This document shows positions 9,281 to 16,197 of a DNA stretch of 34,636 nucleotides, in pieces. The stretch spans positions 1 to 34,636 of the forward strand of contig QJYK01000338.1 in NCBI GenBank assembly GCA_003248075.1, in the 5' to 3' direction. The translations under genes were made by a program, and so were the position numbers. The notes under the pieces were generated by a model. It was not told where the DNA came from, searched no databases, and saw nothing but the letters and a program-made list of their open reading frames with translations. Source of the stretch: Gemmatimonadota bacterium. Its GTDB lineage: Bacteria; Gemmatimonadota; Gemmatimonadetes; Longimicrobiales; Gaopeijiaceae. Within the stretch, counting starts at the first letter, position 1, and each line of letters starts with the position of its first letter.

Positions 9281-9304
9281 ACGGATCGAATATACACGAT
9301 CCGT
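9281..9304 (-). promoter_or_regulatory. Perfect palindrome upstream of padR, candidate operator
   Basis: ACGGATCG (9281-9288) and CGATCCGT (9297-9304) are perfect 8-bp inverted arms around an AT-rich 8-bp centre. The site is 28 bp upstream of the PadR start. On the minus strand the centre contains TATATT, which could be a -10 element, so a bound dimer would block the promoter. No matching -35 is obvious. Autoregulation is inferred. Confidence 0.5.
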
Positions 9305-9442
9305 GTTCATCGGAGAGCAGACCCCGCGCGCCACGCTTGAAGGGACCCTCGCTCCGGGGCGCTGGCAGGACGCGGGCTTGTGTCCTCCCGATGGGACAGT
9401 CACACGGCTCGACGTCGGTCGATCCCGGTGAGGGACACAGCA

Positions 9443-9494
9443 TGTAACATTTTACTGAAAATATACTTATGAGATTCGGACGTGCTCGGGCACG
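9443..9494 (+). promoter_or_regulatory. AT-rich island with TATACT box and short hairpin
   Basis: Bases about 9443-9470 are strikingly AT-rich for this DNA and include TATACT (9462-9467), a good -10 candidate, without a convincing -35. A small hairpin follows (CGTGC 9481-9485, GCACG 9490-9494). It lies about 100 bp ahead of the small secreted protein gene at 9569, whose promoter this probably is. Confidence 0.35.
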
Positions 9495-9568
9495 CTCCCT
9501 GCGCCTCTCCGCCCCCAAGCGACCGCGGCCACGCGGTCCGCACACAGGTAGGGCGAGGGGAGGTAACC

Positions 9569-10216
9569 ATGAGACACGTACGAGCGAGCGCGGTGGCTCT
9601 GATGCTGGTGGCGACGCCGGCGGCGGCCGAAGCGCAGGACGATTGGTGGGACTGGACGCTCCAGAACCTGACCGTCCACGTGGAGATCGGGAACGGACCC
9701 GCCCGTGTGCGGGGCGTTCCGGACGTGGTGGTGGTTTCCTCCCGCCGCACGGCGCGCGACCGGGACCGCGGGGACCGGCGGGGGCGGCACGACGAGCGTT
9801 GGGAGCGGAATCGGGGGAACGGACCCGCATTCTGCCGAAGCGGCGCCGGGCACCCGGTCCATGGGCGGCGCTGGTGCGTGGAGAAAGGCTTCGGTCTCGG
9901 CGGGGCGCGCATGTACGACGCGCGCTGGGAGCGTCGATATTGGGACGACGTCGTGTTCGGACGGAGGTGGTATCGACACCGCGCGGACGTCGTCGACGCA
10001 CGGATCCTGGTGGACGTGGTCGGGCCCGGCGTGTACGGACGCCTCGAGCTGATGCGCAGGAGGATGGGCGTGCGGTACGCCCTGACCGGACGCTGGGTCC
10101 GCCCACGCGGCGGCGCACTGGTCCTTCAGGTTCGAGCGGGTCCCGTGGCCGTGGCCGAGCTGACCGACCTGAACGGAGACGGACGCGTCGACGTGGTCCT
10201 GGTCGCAGCAGGCTGA
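9569..10216 (+). CDS. Small secreted protein of unknown function
   Basis: A 215-residue protein. The start ATG 9569 is supported by GGGAGG 6 bases upstream and by the signal peptide it creates (MRHVRASAVALMLVATPAAAEA). The mature protein is rich in Arg, Trp and Asp (DDWWDW, RRYWDD) with one possible Cys pair (C..HPVHGRRWC). It ends with LTDLNGDGRVDVVLV, a DxNxDGxxD-like loop resembling calcium-binding EF-hand/dockerin or FG-GAP-type loops. I do not recognise the family. It lies 146 bp ahead of the S9 peptidase on the same strand, but a functional link is not shown. Confidence 0.7.
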   Translation: MRHVRASAVALMLVATPAAAEAQDDWWDWTLQNLTVHVEIGNGPARVRGVPDVVVVSSRRTARDRDRGDRRGRHDERWERNRGNGPAFCRSGAGHPVHGRRWCVEKGFGLGGARMYDARWERRYWDDVVFGRRWYRHRADVVDARILVDVVGPGVYGRLELMRRRMGVRYALTGRWVRPRGGALVLQVRAGPVAVAELTDLNGDGRVDVVLVAAG

Positions 10217-10362
10217 ATAATCGGGAATCCCCGGCCGGCGCGTGGCATCTGTCGGTCGGGGACGTGCTTTACCCCTCGCTCGTGCGGCGGTCTCACCCCA
10301 GATTCATGATGGCCGATCCCATCGGCTGCCCCGAAAGACCACGCGATGTCGAGGACACGGCC

Positions 10363-12630
10363 ATGAACGCACGCCCGAGGACCCTGCGGACCCTGCCCAC
10401 GCTGACGCTGCTCCTCGCCACCGCGACGGCCCTGGGTGCGCAGGCCCCCGAGGCCCGTCCCATGACGTGGATGGACGTCCAGCTGATGCCGCGGGCCGGG
10501 TCGTGGACCCCGAGCCCAGACGGCCGCTGGATGCTCTACACCGTGACCCGGCCGGACTGGGAAGACGCGGAGAGCTACAGCGACCTGTGGATCGTGTCCC
10601 TGCGCGAGGGAGTCTCGTCGAGCCGACAGCTCACGTTCACCGACAAGAAGGACGAGAGCCGTCCTGCTTGGTCGCGCGATGGCTCCTATTTCGTATTCGC
10701 CTCGAATCGGGAGTCCGAGAACGGGCGGCGCAGCCAGCTCTTCATGATGCGGGCCGACGGGGGCGAGGCCCGGCGAATCACGAGCGCGAACGAAGGGGTT
10801 TCCGACTTCGCGTTCAGCCCCGACGGCGGATGGCTCGTGTACCGCAGCGGACCCTCGGGAGAGGCCCAGCTCTGGATCAAGCCGACCGCGGACCTCCCCG
10901 GGGCAGAGGCCGAGCGCCTCACGGACGAGCCCGCCGGGATCGAGCAATGGGAGTTCTCTCCCGATGGTCGCGGGATCTATTTCACCCGGCCCGACTCCGT
11001 GGACCACGACGACCGGCAGCGCCGCGACAAGGGCTTCACGGTGGACATCAAGAACGCCGTCACCCCGCTGTCGCAGCTGTACAGCCTGCAGCTGGCCGGA
11101 CGTGTCGTGGCTCGCGTGACAAGCGACCCGGAGGTCAGCGTCGATCGTTTCGTCCTGTCACCCGACGGACGCTGGATCGCGTACCGCGGGGGCTCGGTGA
11201 AGCGCTACGAGCGCAACATCACGCAGGCCGGGCTGTACGCGGACCTCTTCCTGCTCGAGACCCCGACCGGCCACCTCGAGCGACTGACGGAGAACCAGGA
11301 GGTCTCGGAGAGCATGCCGAGCTTCTCGCCGGACAGCCGCTGGATCGCCTTCTCGGCGCCCGAGGACATGACCCGCTACACGATGACCGAGGACCGCGTC
11401 TATCTGAGAGACGCCTCCGACCGGGGCGGCGAGTTCCGGAAGCTGGGCTCTTCGTTCGACGGGAGCGTGGGCGTCGACTTCTGGTCGAAGGACGGGCGCA
11501 CGATCTACTTCACGACCGGAGTGAAGGTGACCACGCAGCTGCACGCGCTCGACACCCGTAGTGGGTCGGTTCGCCAGATCACGAACGAGCGTGCGGCTTT
11601 GAGCGTGCGGCGGGACGAGGATACGGGCACCATCCTGATCGACTACTCCGACCCGATGACCCCGCCCACGGTCTTCACCGTGGACGACATCAGCCGCGTC
11701 GATCAGCGGTCTCGGTGGGTGCAGCTGGTAGACGTGGATCCGACCGTGAAGCAGATAGCCCTGGGTCGGGAGGAGGAGGTCGAGTGGACGTCCACGGACG
11801 GGAAGAAGGTGGGCGGCGTCCTCGTCTACCCCGTCGGCTATCGGGAGGGACAGCGCTACCCGCTCATCGTCGCCATCCATGGCGGCCCGGCCTCGGCGGA
11901 CGTGCTTCGCTTCAACGGCGGATACGGTGCTCAGGTGTACGCCGGGGCGGGGTACGCCGTGCTCAAGCCCAACTACAGAGGCTCGACCAACTACGGCAAC
12001 GCGCACCGCACGGATATCGTCGGTGACTACTTCACGCTCGGGTTCGACGACATCATGACCGGCGTGGACCACCTCATCGACCGGGGGATCGTGGACGGGG
12101 ATCGCATGGGTGCTCTGGGATGGAGCGCGGGTGGGCACTGGTCCAACTGGATCCTTACGCACACGGATCGGTTCAAGGCCATCAGCTCGGGCGCCGGCAC
12201 GATGAACTGGATCAGCATGTATGCCCAGAGCGATGTGCAGCGGAACCGCCAGTTCTATCTCGGGGACGGCTTCATGTACGACGACTTCGAGCCGTACTGG
12301 GACCAGTCACCCCTGAAGTACGTGGGGAACGCGAAGACGCCGACGATGATCCACGTAGTGGAGGGAGATCCCCGGGTGCCGAGCCCCCAGTCGGTGGAGC
12401 TTCACATGGCGCTCAAGCAGCTGGGCGTCCCGACCGAGCTCTTCATGTACCCGGGTCGGAGCCACGGCATCCCGGACCCCCGCAACCGCCTGGTGAAGTC
12501 CGTCGCCGAGATGGCCTGGATGGACTACTACGTGCGCGGGATCGGAGAGAGGTTCCAGTGGCGTCAGGTCCTCGAGACGCTCGAGGACGGGAAGCGACCC
12601 CGGGCGGTGTCGGACGACGCCCGCGACTGA
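10363..12630 (+). CDS. Exported S9 family prolyl oligopeptidase-type serine peptidase
   Basis: The frame is open far upstream, but ATG 10363 is chosen because it begins a signal peptide (MNARPRTLRTLPTLTLLLATATALGAQA) with GAGG 8 bases upstream. The predicted length is 755 residues. Residues about 30-480 form a PD40/TolB-like propeller with repeated SPDGRW-type strands. The C-terminal alpha/beta-hydrolase domain has the full triad: S588 in GWSAGGHW, D669 in EGDPRVP and H701 in GRSHGIP. The preceding HGGP oxyanion motif is also present. It should hydrolyse oligopeptides after penetrating its propeller, probably in the periplasm. It resembles the dipeptidyl-peptidase/acylaminoacyl-peptidase side of S9; exact specificity is not determinable. 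Confidence 0.93.
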   Translation: MNARPRTLRTLPTLTLLLATATALGAQAPEARPMTWMDVQLMPRAGSWTPSPDGRWMLYTVTRPDWEDAESYSDLWIVSLREGVSSSRQLTFTDKKDESRPAWSRDGSYFVFASNRESENGRRSQLFMMRADGGEARRITSANEGVSDFAFSPDGGWLVYRSGPSGEAQLWIKPTADLPGAEAERLTDEPAGIEQWEFSPDGRGIYFTRPDSVDHDDRQRRDKGFTVDIKNAVTPLSQLYSLQLAGRVVARVTSDPEVSVDRFVLSPDGRWIAYRGGSVKRYERNITQAGLYADLFLLETPTGHLERLTENQEVSESMPSFSPDSRWIAFSAPEDMTRYTMTEDRVYLRDASDRGGEFRKLGSSFDGSVGVDFWSKDGRTIYFTTGVKVTTQLHALDTRSGSVRQITNERAALSVRRDEDTGTILIDYSDPMTPPTVFTVDDISRVDQRSRWVQLVDVDPTVKQIALGREEEVEWTSTDGKKVGGVLVYPVGYREGQRYPLIVAIHGGPASADVLRFNGGYGAQVYAGAGYAVLKPNYRGSTNYGNAHRTDIVGDYFTLGFDDIMTGVDHLIDRGIVDGDRMGALGWSAGGHWSNWILTHTDRFKAISSGAGTMNWISMYAQSDVQRNRQFYLGDGFMYDDFEPYWDQSPLKYVGNAKTPTMIHVVEGDPRVPSPQSVELHMALKQLGVPTELFMYPGRSHGIPDPRNRLVKSVAEMAWMDYYVRGIGERFQWRQVLETLEDGKRPRAVSDDARD

Positions 12631-12666
12631 CGCTCTGGCGTCCCACCGGATGTCGGGATCGCGCCG

Positions 12667-13680
12667 GTGAGGGGAAGCGATCTCATCGCGGCGAAGCTGG
12701 CGCTGCTCCTGCTGCTCGCGGTGCTCGCCGGGTGGTGGGCCAGCTCCACGGGCGCTGGCGGCGAGGAGGTGCCCATCGCCGCGGCCGTGGCCGGCGCGTT
12801 GTTGCTCGTGCTGGGGGTGGCGGCGATCTACGAGGGGTCGTCGTTGGCGCTGGCCTGGGGCATCTCGCGCGTTCGCCGTGGTGTGCGGGGTCCCCCCGAG
12901 GACCCGCCGGGTTCGCAAGAGGGACAGGCCGAGGTCGAGGGGGCGTTCGACCGCGACCGTGAGACGAGCCCCGCCCGCAGGTTCGGACTCGCGGGTGCCA
13001 TGTCGGTGTTCGTGGCCTACATCGTGGGAAATGCCGCGGTCTGGATCGTCCTCGCTGTGTGGGTGGCCGTCCGGGCCGACGATGCGACCCGTGACTTCGA
13101 AGCGCGCTTCATCGAGAGCGCACCGCCCTGGGTGGCGCTGTCCGCCCTGGGGGCCGTCGCCGCGGCCTTCATGGTCTTCCGCCGCTTGTCGCCGGTGTCC
13201 GTGCGGGCACTCCCGGGGGTCTCCGGCATCGGGCCGGCCAGGCAGGTCCTGCTGGGGATCGGCATCGGGGTCGGCGCGAACCTCGCGTATCTGGCTCTGG
13301 TTCCCCACCTCCCCGTTCAGCCGACCAAGATGCCCGACTCGGTACTCTGGGAAATGCTCACCCGAGAGGGAGCGGGCAGGTGGATCGTGCTCGCGACCGC
13401 GGTCCTCGTGGCGCCCGCAGCCGAGGAGTTCGTGTTCCGGGGGCTCATGTTCGAGGGGCTCGCCAGGGCGCTGGGCAACGCCGGCGGCATCGCCGGGGCA
13501 GGCGTGCTCTTCACGCTCCTGCACGTGCCCGACACCGCCCACTATTGGCCTGCGACGGTGATGATCCTGGTCATGGGACTGCTGGCGGGCACCCTCCGGG
13601 TACGGACGGGCCACCTCGGGCCGGCCGTGGGCGTGCACTTCGGTCACAACGCGGTGGTCGCGATCCTGTGGGCGCTATGA
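12667..13680 (+). CDS. CPBP family intramembrane glutamic endopeptidase
   Basis: A 337-residue polytopic membrane protein. The start codon is GTG 12667, with only a weak GGGA upstream; no better in-frame start exists. The Abi/CPBP signature motifs are complete: EEFVFRG (E253, E254, R258), FTLLH (H286) and HFGHN (H324, H327, N328). About seven or eight hydrophobic segments are visible, with a charged Pro/Glu-rich cytosolic loop around residues 75-105. Family members cleave within the membrane (Rce1-like) and are linked to prenyl-protein processing or bacteriocin immunity in some bacteria. Here no such partner gene is present, so the substrate is unknown. It begins 36 bp after the S9 peptidase and may share its transcript. 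Confidence 0.88.
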   Translation: MRGSDLIAAKLALLLLLAVLAGWWASSTGAGGEEVPIAAAVAGALLLVLGVAAIYEGSSLALAWGISRVRRGVRGPPEDPPGSQEGQAEVEGAFDRDRETSPARRFGLAGAMSVFVAYIVGNAAVWIVLAVWVAVRADDATRDFEARFIESAPPWVALSALGAVAAAFMVFRRLSPVSVRALPGVSGIGPARQVLLGIGIGVGANLAYLALVPHLPVQPTKMPDSVLWEMLTREGAGRWIVLATAVLVAPAAEEFVFRGLMFEGLARALGNAGGIAGAGVLFTLLHVPDTAHYWPATVMILVMGLLAGTLRVRTGHLGPAVGVHFGHNAVVAILWAL

Positions 13681-13689
13681 GGGGCGCGG

Positions 13690-14082
13690 TCAACCCTCCC
13701 CGTTCCCGCCGCTGTCGAGCGACACCTCCTCGTCCATCTCGGTCGGACCCCGCCCCCGACCGGCCAGTCCCGTGCCGGCGGTCGCACCGAGCAGGCCGGT
13801 GACGCCTGCCGCGGGTGGGCCGTAGGTCAGGACCATCCACGTCTGATCGCCGAGCAGGAGCGCGAGCGCGGCCCCCAAGGCGGCGCTCACCACCCCGATC
13901 ACGACGCCGCCGACCGCGGCCTCCGGGAGCGAAGCCTCTGCCGTCATCCCGTATCGCAGCGCGAGGACAAACGGGATCACCGTGCCCAGAACCCCCGAGA
14001 GCATCAGCACCCGGTCGGACCAGTGTCCGGCGACGACCAGGACCCCCTCGGCCGCGGCCGCGAGCGCTACGAAGCCGCGCAT
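13690..14082 (-). CDS. Small integral membrane protein, unknown
   Basis: A 130-residue protein starting at ATG 14082, preferred over the upstream ATG at 14121 because GGAGAGG lies 8 bases before it and the product then begins directly in a membrane segment. About three or four hydrophobic helices are visible (around residues 5-20, 28-45, 52-75 and 80-105), followed by a polar acidic tail (PTEMDEEVSLDSGGNGEG). I do not recognise the family. It lies 64 bp behind another small membrane protein gene on the same strand, so the two are probably one operon. It converges with the CPBP gene 9 bp away. Confidence 0.6.
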   Translation of the reverse strand: MRGFVALAAAAEGVLVVAGHWSDRVLMLSGVLGTVIPFVLALRYGMTAEASLPEAAVGGVVIGVVSAALGAALALLLGDQTWMVLTYGPPAAGVTGLLGATAGTGLAGRGRGPTEMDEEVSLDSGGNGEG

Positions 14083-14146
14083 CCGCGATCCTCTCCGGTG
14101 CGGTCGCCGGAAGCCGGCCACGTCGGACCCGGAACGGCGCAGTCGC

Positions 14147-14557
14147 TCAGAAGACCCACGTGACGACGCGGAAGACCCATCCGATCATCATGAGGAGCGC
14201 GGGCAGGAGGGCCAGGCCCACCGAGAAGGTCAGCCCCATCCGGAAGAGCGCCGGCCCGGTGGGCAGGATCTGACGTCCCCAGAGCCGATCGATCACCAGC
14301 TCGGTGACGGGGCCCAGGAGATAGCACACGTTCGCCAGGACGCCGAACACGACGATCGGCTGCCAGGGGGGCAAGACCAGCCAACCGAGCCCACCGGGTG
14401 GGAGGGAAGCCAGCACGGTTCCCAGCGCCACGCCGACGACCCCCGCCGAGCCGACCACCAGATTGTAGGCGATCCTCCGTCGCTCCCACCACGCCACGAT
14501 CGACCCGACGCTTCGGCGGGCGGGTGCAGGAAAGAGGAACTCCACGAGCGAGGTCAT
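14147..14557 (-). CDS. Conserved hypothetical membrane protein
   Basis: A 136-residue protein from ATG 14557, which has GGAG 8 bases upstream; an in-frame ATG at 14629 would only add an atypical polar tail. An N-terminal amphipathic segment (MTSLVEFLFPAP) leads to SIVAWWERRRIAYNLVVG and then about four transmembrane helices, including ANVCYLLGPVTELVIDRLWG. From memory, hypothetical proteins with the same WWE(K/R)RR-x-x-YN signature occur widely in Bacteroidota and relatives; no function is known. It is upstream of the second small membrane protein and is the first gene of this minus-strand pair. The palindrome at 14632-14648 lies about 75 bp before its start. Confidence 0.65.
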   Translation of the reverse strand: MTSLVEFLFPAPARRSVGSIVAWWERRRIAYNLVVGSAGVVGVALGTVLASLPPGGLGWLVLPPWQPIVVFGVLANVCYLLGPVTELVIDRLWGRQILPTGPALFRMGLTFSVGLALLPALLMMIGWVFRVVTWVF

Positions 14558-14631
14558 CCGATCGACTCCATTACGGTTCCGGGTCGGTCCCCCCATCCAC
14601 ATGATGGAGCAGGGACGGTCTGACATCAAGT

Positions 14632-14648
14632 ACTTTGCTGTGCAAAGT
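14632..14648. promoter_or_regulatory. ACTTTGC-TGT-GCAAAGT palindrome, candidate operator
   Basis: Perfect 7-bp arms around a 3-bp centre, AT-richer than its surroundings, in the gap between the minus-strand membrane gene (start 14557) and ffh (start 14822). Its form is that of a dimeric-regulator binding site. It is closer to the membrane gene than to ffh. No regulator gene is adjacent. Confidence 0.45.
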
Positions 14649-14757
14649 TAATGCCGGAGCGCACACTGCCACGGACCCGCCAGGGGCCGCGACGCCGGTC
14701 CCCACCGAGGTCTCGCGTTCCAATGGCCGGAGGAGTCGACTAGCTTCCCTGCTCGTG

Positions 14758-14778
14758 GCCCGGGGGCGCGCCCCGGGC
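14758..14778 (+). other. GC-rich hairpin in the ffh leader
   Basis: GCCCGGGG (14758-14765) and CCCCGGGC (14771-14778) form a perfect 8-bp stem with a GCGCG loop, 43 bp before ffh. No T-run follows, so it is not a normal terminator. A leader structure is possible. No SRP RNA core could be recognised here. Confidence 0.35.
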
Positions 14779-14821
14779 GCCGCGGTGATCCGTGCGGTCG
14801 GGAAGTGGGAGAGTCGTTGCG

Positions 14822-16168
14822 ATGTTCGACGAGCTGAGCCGGAAGCTGGACAGTGCGTTGGCCAAGCTCCGCCAGCGGGGCGTTCTGACGGAGCCGATGA
14901 TCAAGGAGGGGCTGCGCGAGGTCCGGCGCGTCCTCCTGGAAGCGGACGTCAACTACGTCGTGACCCGCGACTTCCTCCAACGCGTTCAGGAGCGGGCGCT
15001 CGGCGAATCGGTGCTCAAAGCGGTGAGCCCGGGCCAGCAGATCGTCAAGATCGTCCACGACGAGCTCGCGCGGCTGATGGGAGAGGGCCGCCCGAGCCTC
15101 CAGTGGGCTCCGGCGCCGCCCACCGTGATCCTCATGGTAGGTCTACAGGGCTCGGGGAAGACGACCTCTGCGGCAAAGCTGGCCAAGCGCCTGGCGAGGG
15201 AGGGGCGCACACCGCTGCTGGCAGCGTGCGACCTCCAGCGGCCGGCGGCCATCGAGCAGCTCGAGACCCTGGGTCGTCAGATCGACGTGCCGGTACACGC
15301 CGGCCCCTTCGGCGGAGATCCGGTCGCCACTGCCGTGGCTGCCCGCGACCAGGCCCGCGCGGGCCGCCACCAGGTGATGATCGTGGACACCGCTGGTCGC
15401 CTGCAGATCGACGAGACGCTCATGCAGGAGTTGACCCGGGTGAAGGAGGCGGTCGCCCCGTCCGAGATCCTGCTGGTCGCGGATGCCATGACCGGGCAGG
15501 AGGCCGTCAAGATCGCGCAGGGCTTCGACGAGACGCTCGGGCTCACGGGCGTGGTGCTCACCAAGATGGACGGCGACGCCCGCGGGGGCGCCGCGCTCTC
15601 GATCCGGGGCGTGACCGGGAAGCCCATCAAGTTCGTGGGCATCGGCGAGGGCGTCGACGACCTGGACTCCGCGGATCCGGAGCGGCTTGCGGGACGGATC
15701 CTCCAGATGGGCGACGTGGTCGGGCTCGTGGAGCGGGCACAGGCCGCGATCAACGAGGAGGAGCAGCGGGCGCTCGCGGAGAAGGCTCTGGGCAAGGGCC
15801 GCTTCACCCTCGAGGACTTCCTCACCGCCATGCGTCAGGTGCAACGGATGGGGCCGATGGACCAGCTCCTGAAGCTGATTCCGGGAGCGGCGCGCCTGTC
15901 CATTCCCGCCGCTCAGCTCGACCCAAAGCGCTTCAAGCACGTGGAGGCGATCATCCTGTCCATGACTCCTGCCGAGCGCCGTAACCCGGACATCCTGAAC
16001 GGCTCGCGGAGGGCCCGCATTGCCAGGGGGAGCGGCCGTCCCGTCTCCGAGGTCAACCGTCTCCTGAAGCAGTTCAAGGAGATGCAGAAGTTCATGAAGA
16101 GCATGAAGGGCATGATGGGCGGCATGGGCGGCATGCCGGGGCTGGGCGGGATGCCCTTCGGCTCCTGA
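14822..16168 (+). CDS. ffh: Signal recognition particle protein Ffh
   Basis: A 448-residue SRP54 GTPase, normal length. It starts at ATG 14822 (MFDELSRKLDSALAKL); an upstream GTG at 14792 would add ten atypical residues. The N domain (1-90) precedes the G domain, with P-loop GLQGSGKTT (107-115), RPAAIEQL, DTAGR (from 189) and TKMDGD (from 247). The methionine-rich M domain (about 330-448) includes RRARIARGSGRPVSEVN, the SRP-RNA-binding helix-turn-helix, and a Gly/Met-rich tail. It binds signal sequences on the ribosome and delivers nascent chains to FtsY at the membrane. It stands alone here and is not in the rpsP operon found 12.5 kb away, although these are often close in other bacteria. 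Confidence 0.98.
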   Translation: MFDELSRKLDSALAKLRQRGVLTEPMIKEGLREVRRVLLEADVNYVVTRDFLQRVQERALGESVLKAVSPGQQIVKIVHDELARLMGEGRPSLQWAPAPPTVILMVGLQGSGKTTSAAKLAKRLAREGRTPLLAACDLQRPAAIEQLETLGRQIDVPVHAGPFGGDPVATAVAARDQARAGRHQVMIVDTAGRLQIDETLMQELTRVKEAVAPSEILLVADAMTGQEAVKIAQGFDETLGLTGVVLTKMDGDARGGAALSIRGVTGKPIKFVGIGEGVDDLDSADPERLAGRILQMGDVVGLVERAQAAINEEEQRALAEKALGKGRFTLEDFLTAMRQVQRMGPMDQLLKLIPGAARLSIPAAQLDPKRFKHVEAIILSMTPAERRNPDILNGSRRARIARGSGRPVSEVNRLLKQFKEMQKFMKSMKGMMGGMGGMPGLGGMPFGS

Positions 16169-16197
16169 GCCCTCACCCGGAGCCCGCAGCGTTCGCG

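Noticed and set aside
7682-9340. Plus-strand 552-codon frame opposite the ADOP permease and PadR
   Set aside because: It is a His/Arg/Gly-rich shadow with no domain, opposite a complete permease and its regulator.
9469-10362. Upstream extension of the S9 peptidase frame
   Set aside because: It lacks a signal peptide at its start and overlaps the small secreted protein in another frame; the ATG at 10363 gives a normal exported peptidase.
12667-13680. Bacteriocin-immunity or defence role for the CPBP protease
   Set aside because: The family can have such roles, but there is no bacteriocin, toxin or other defence gene near it.
14650-14821. Possible SRP RNA gene next to ffh
   Set aside because: A GC-rich hairpin is present, but the conserved SRP RNA core (the GGAAGCAGC-like loop region) could not be found.
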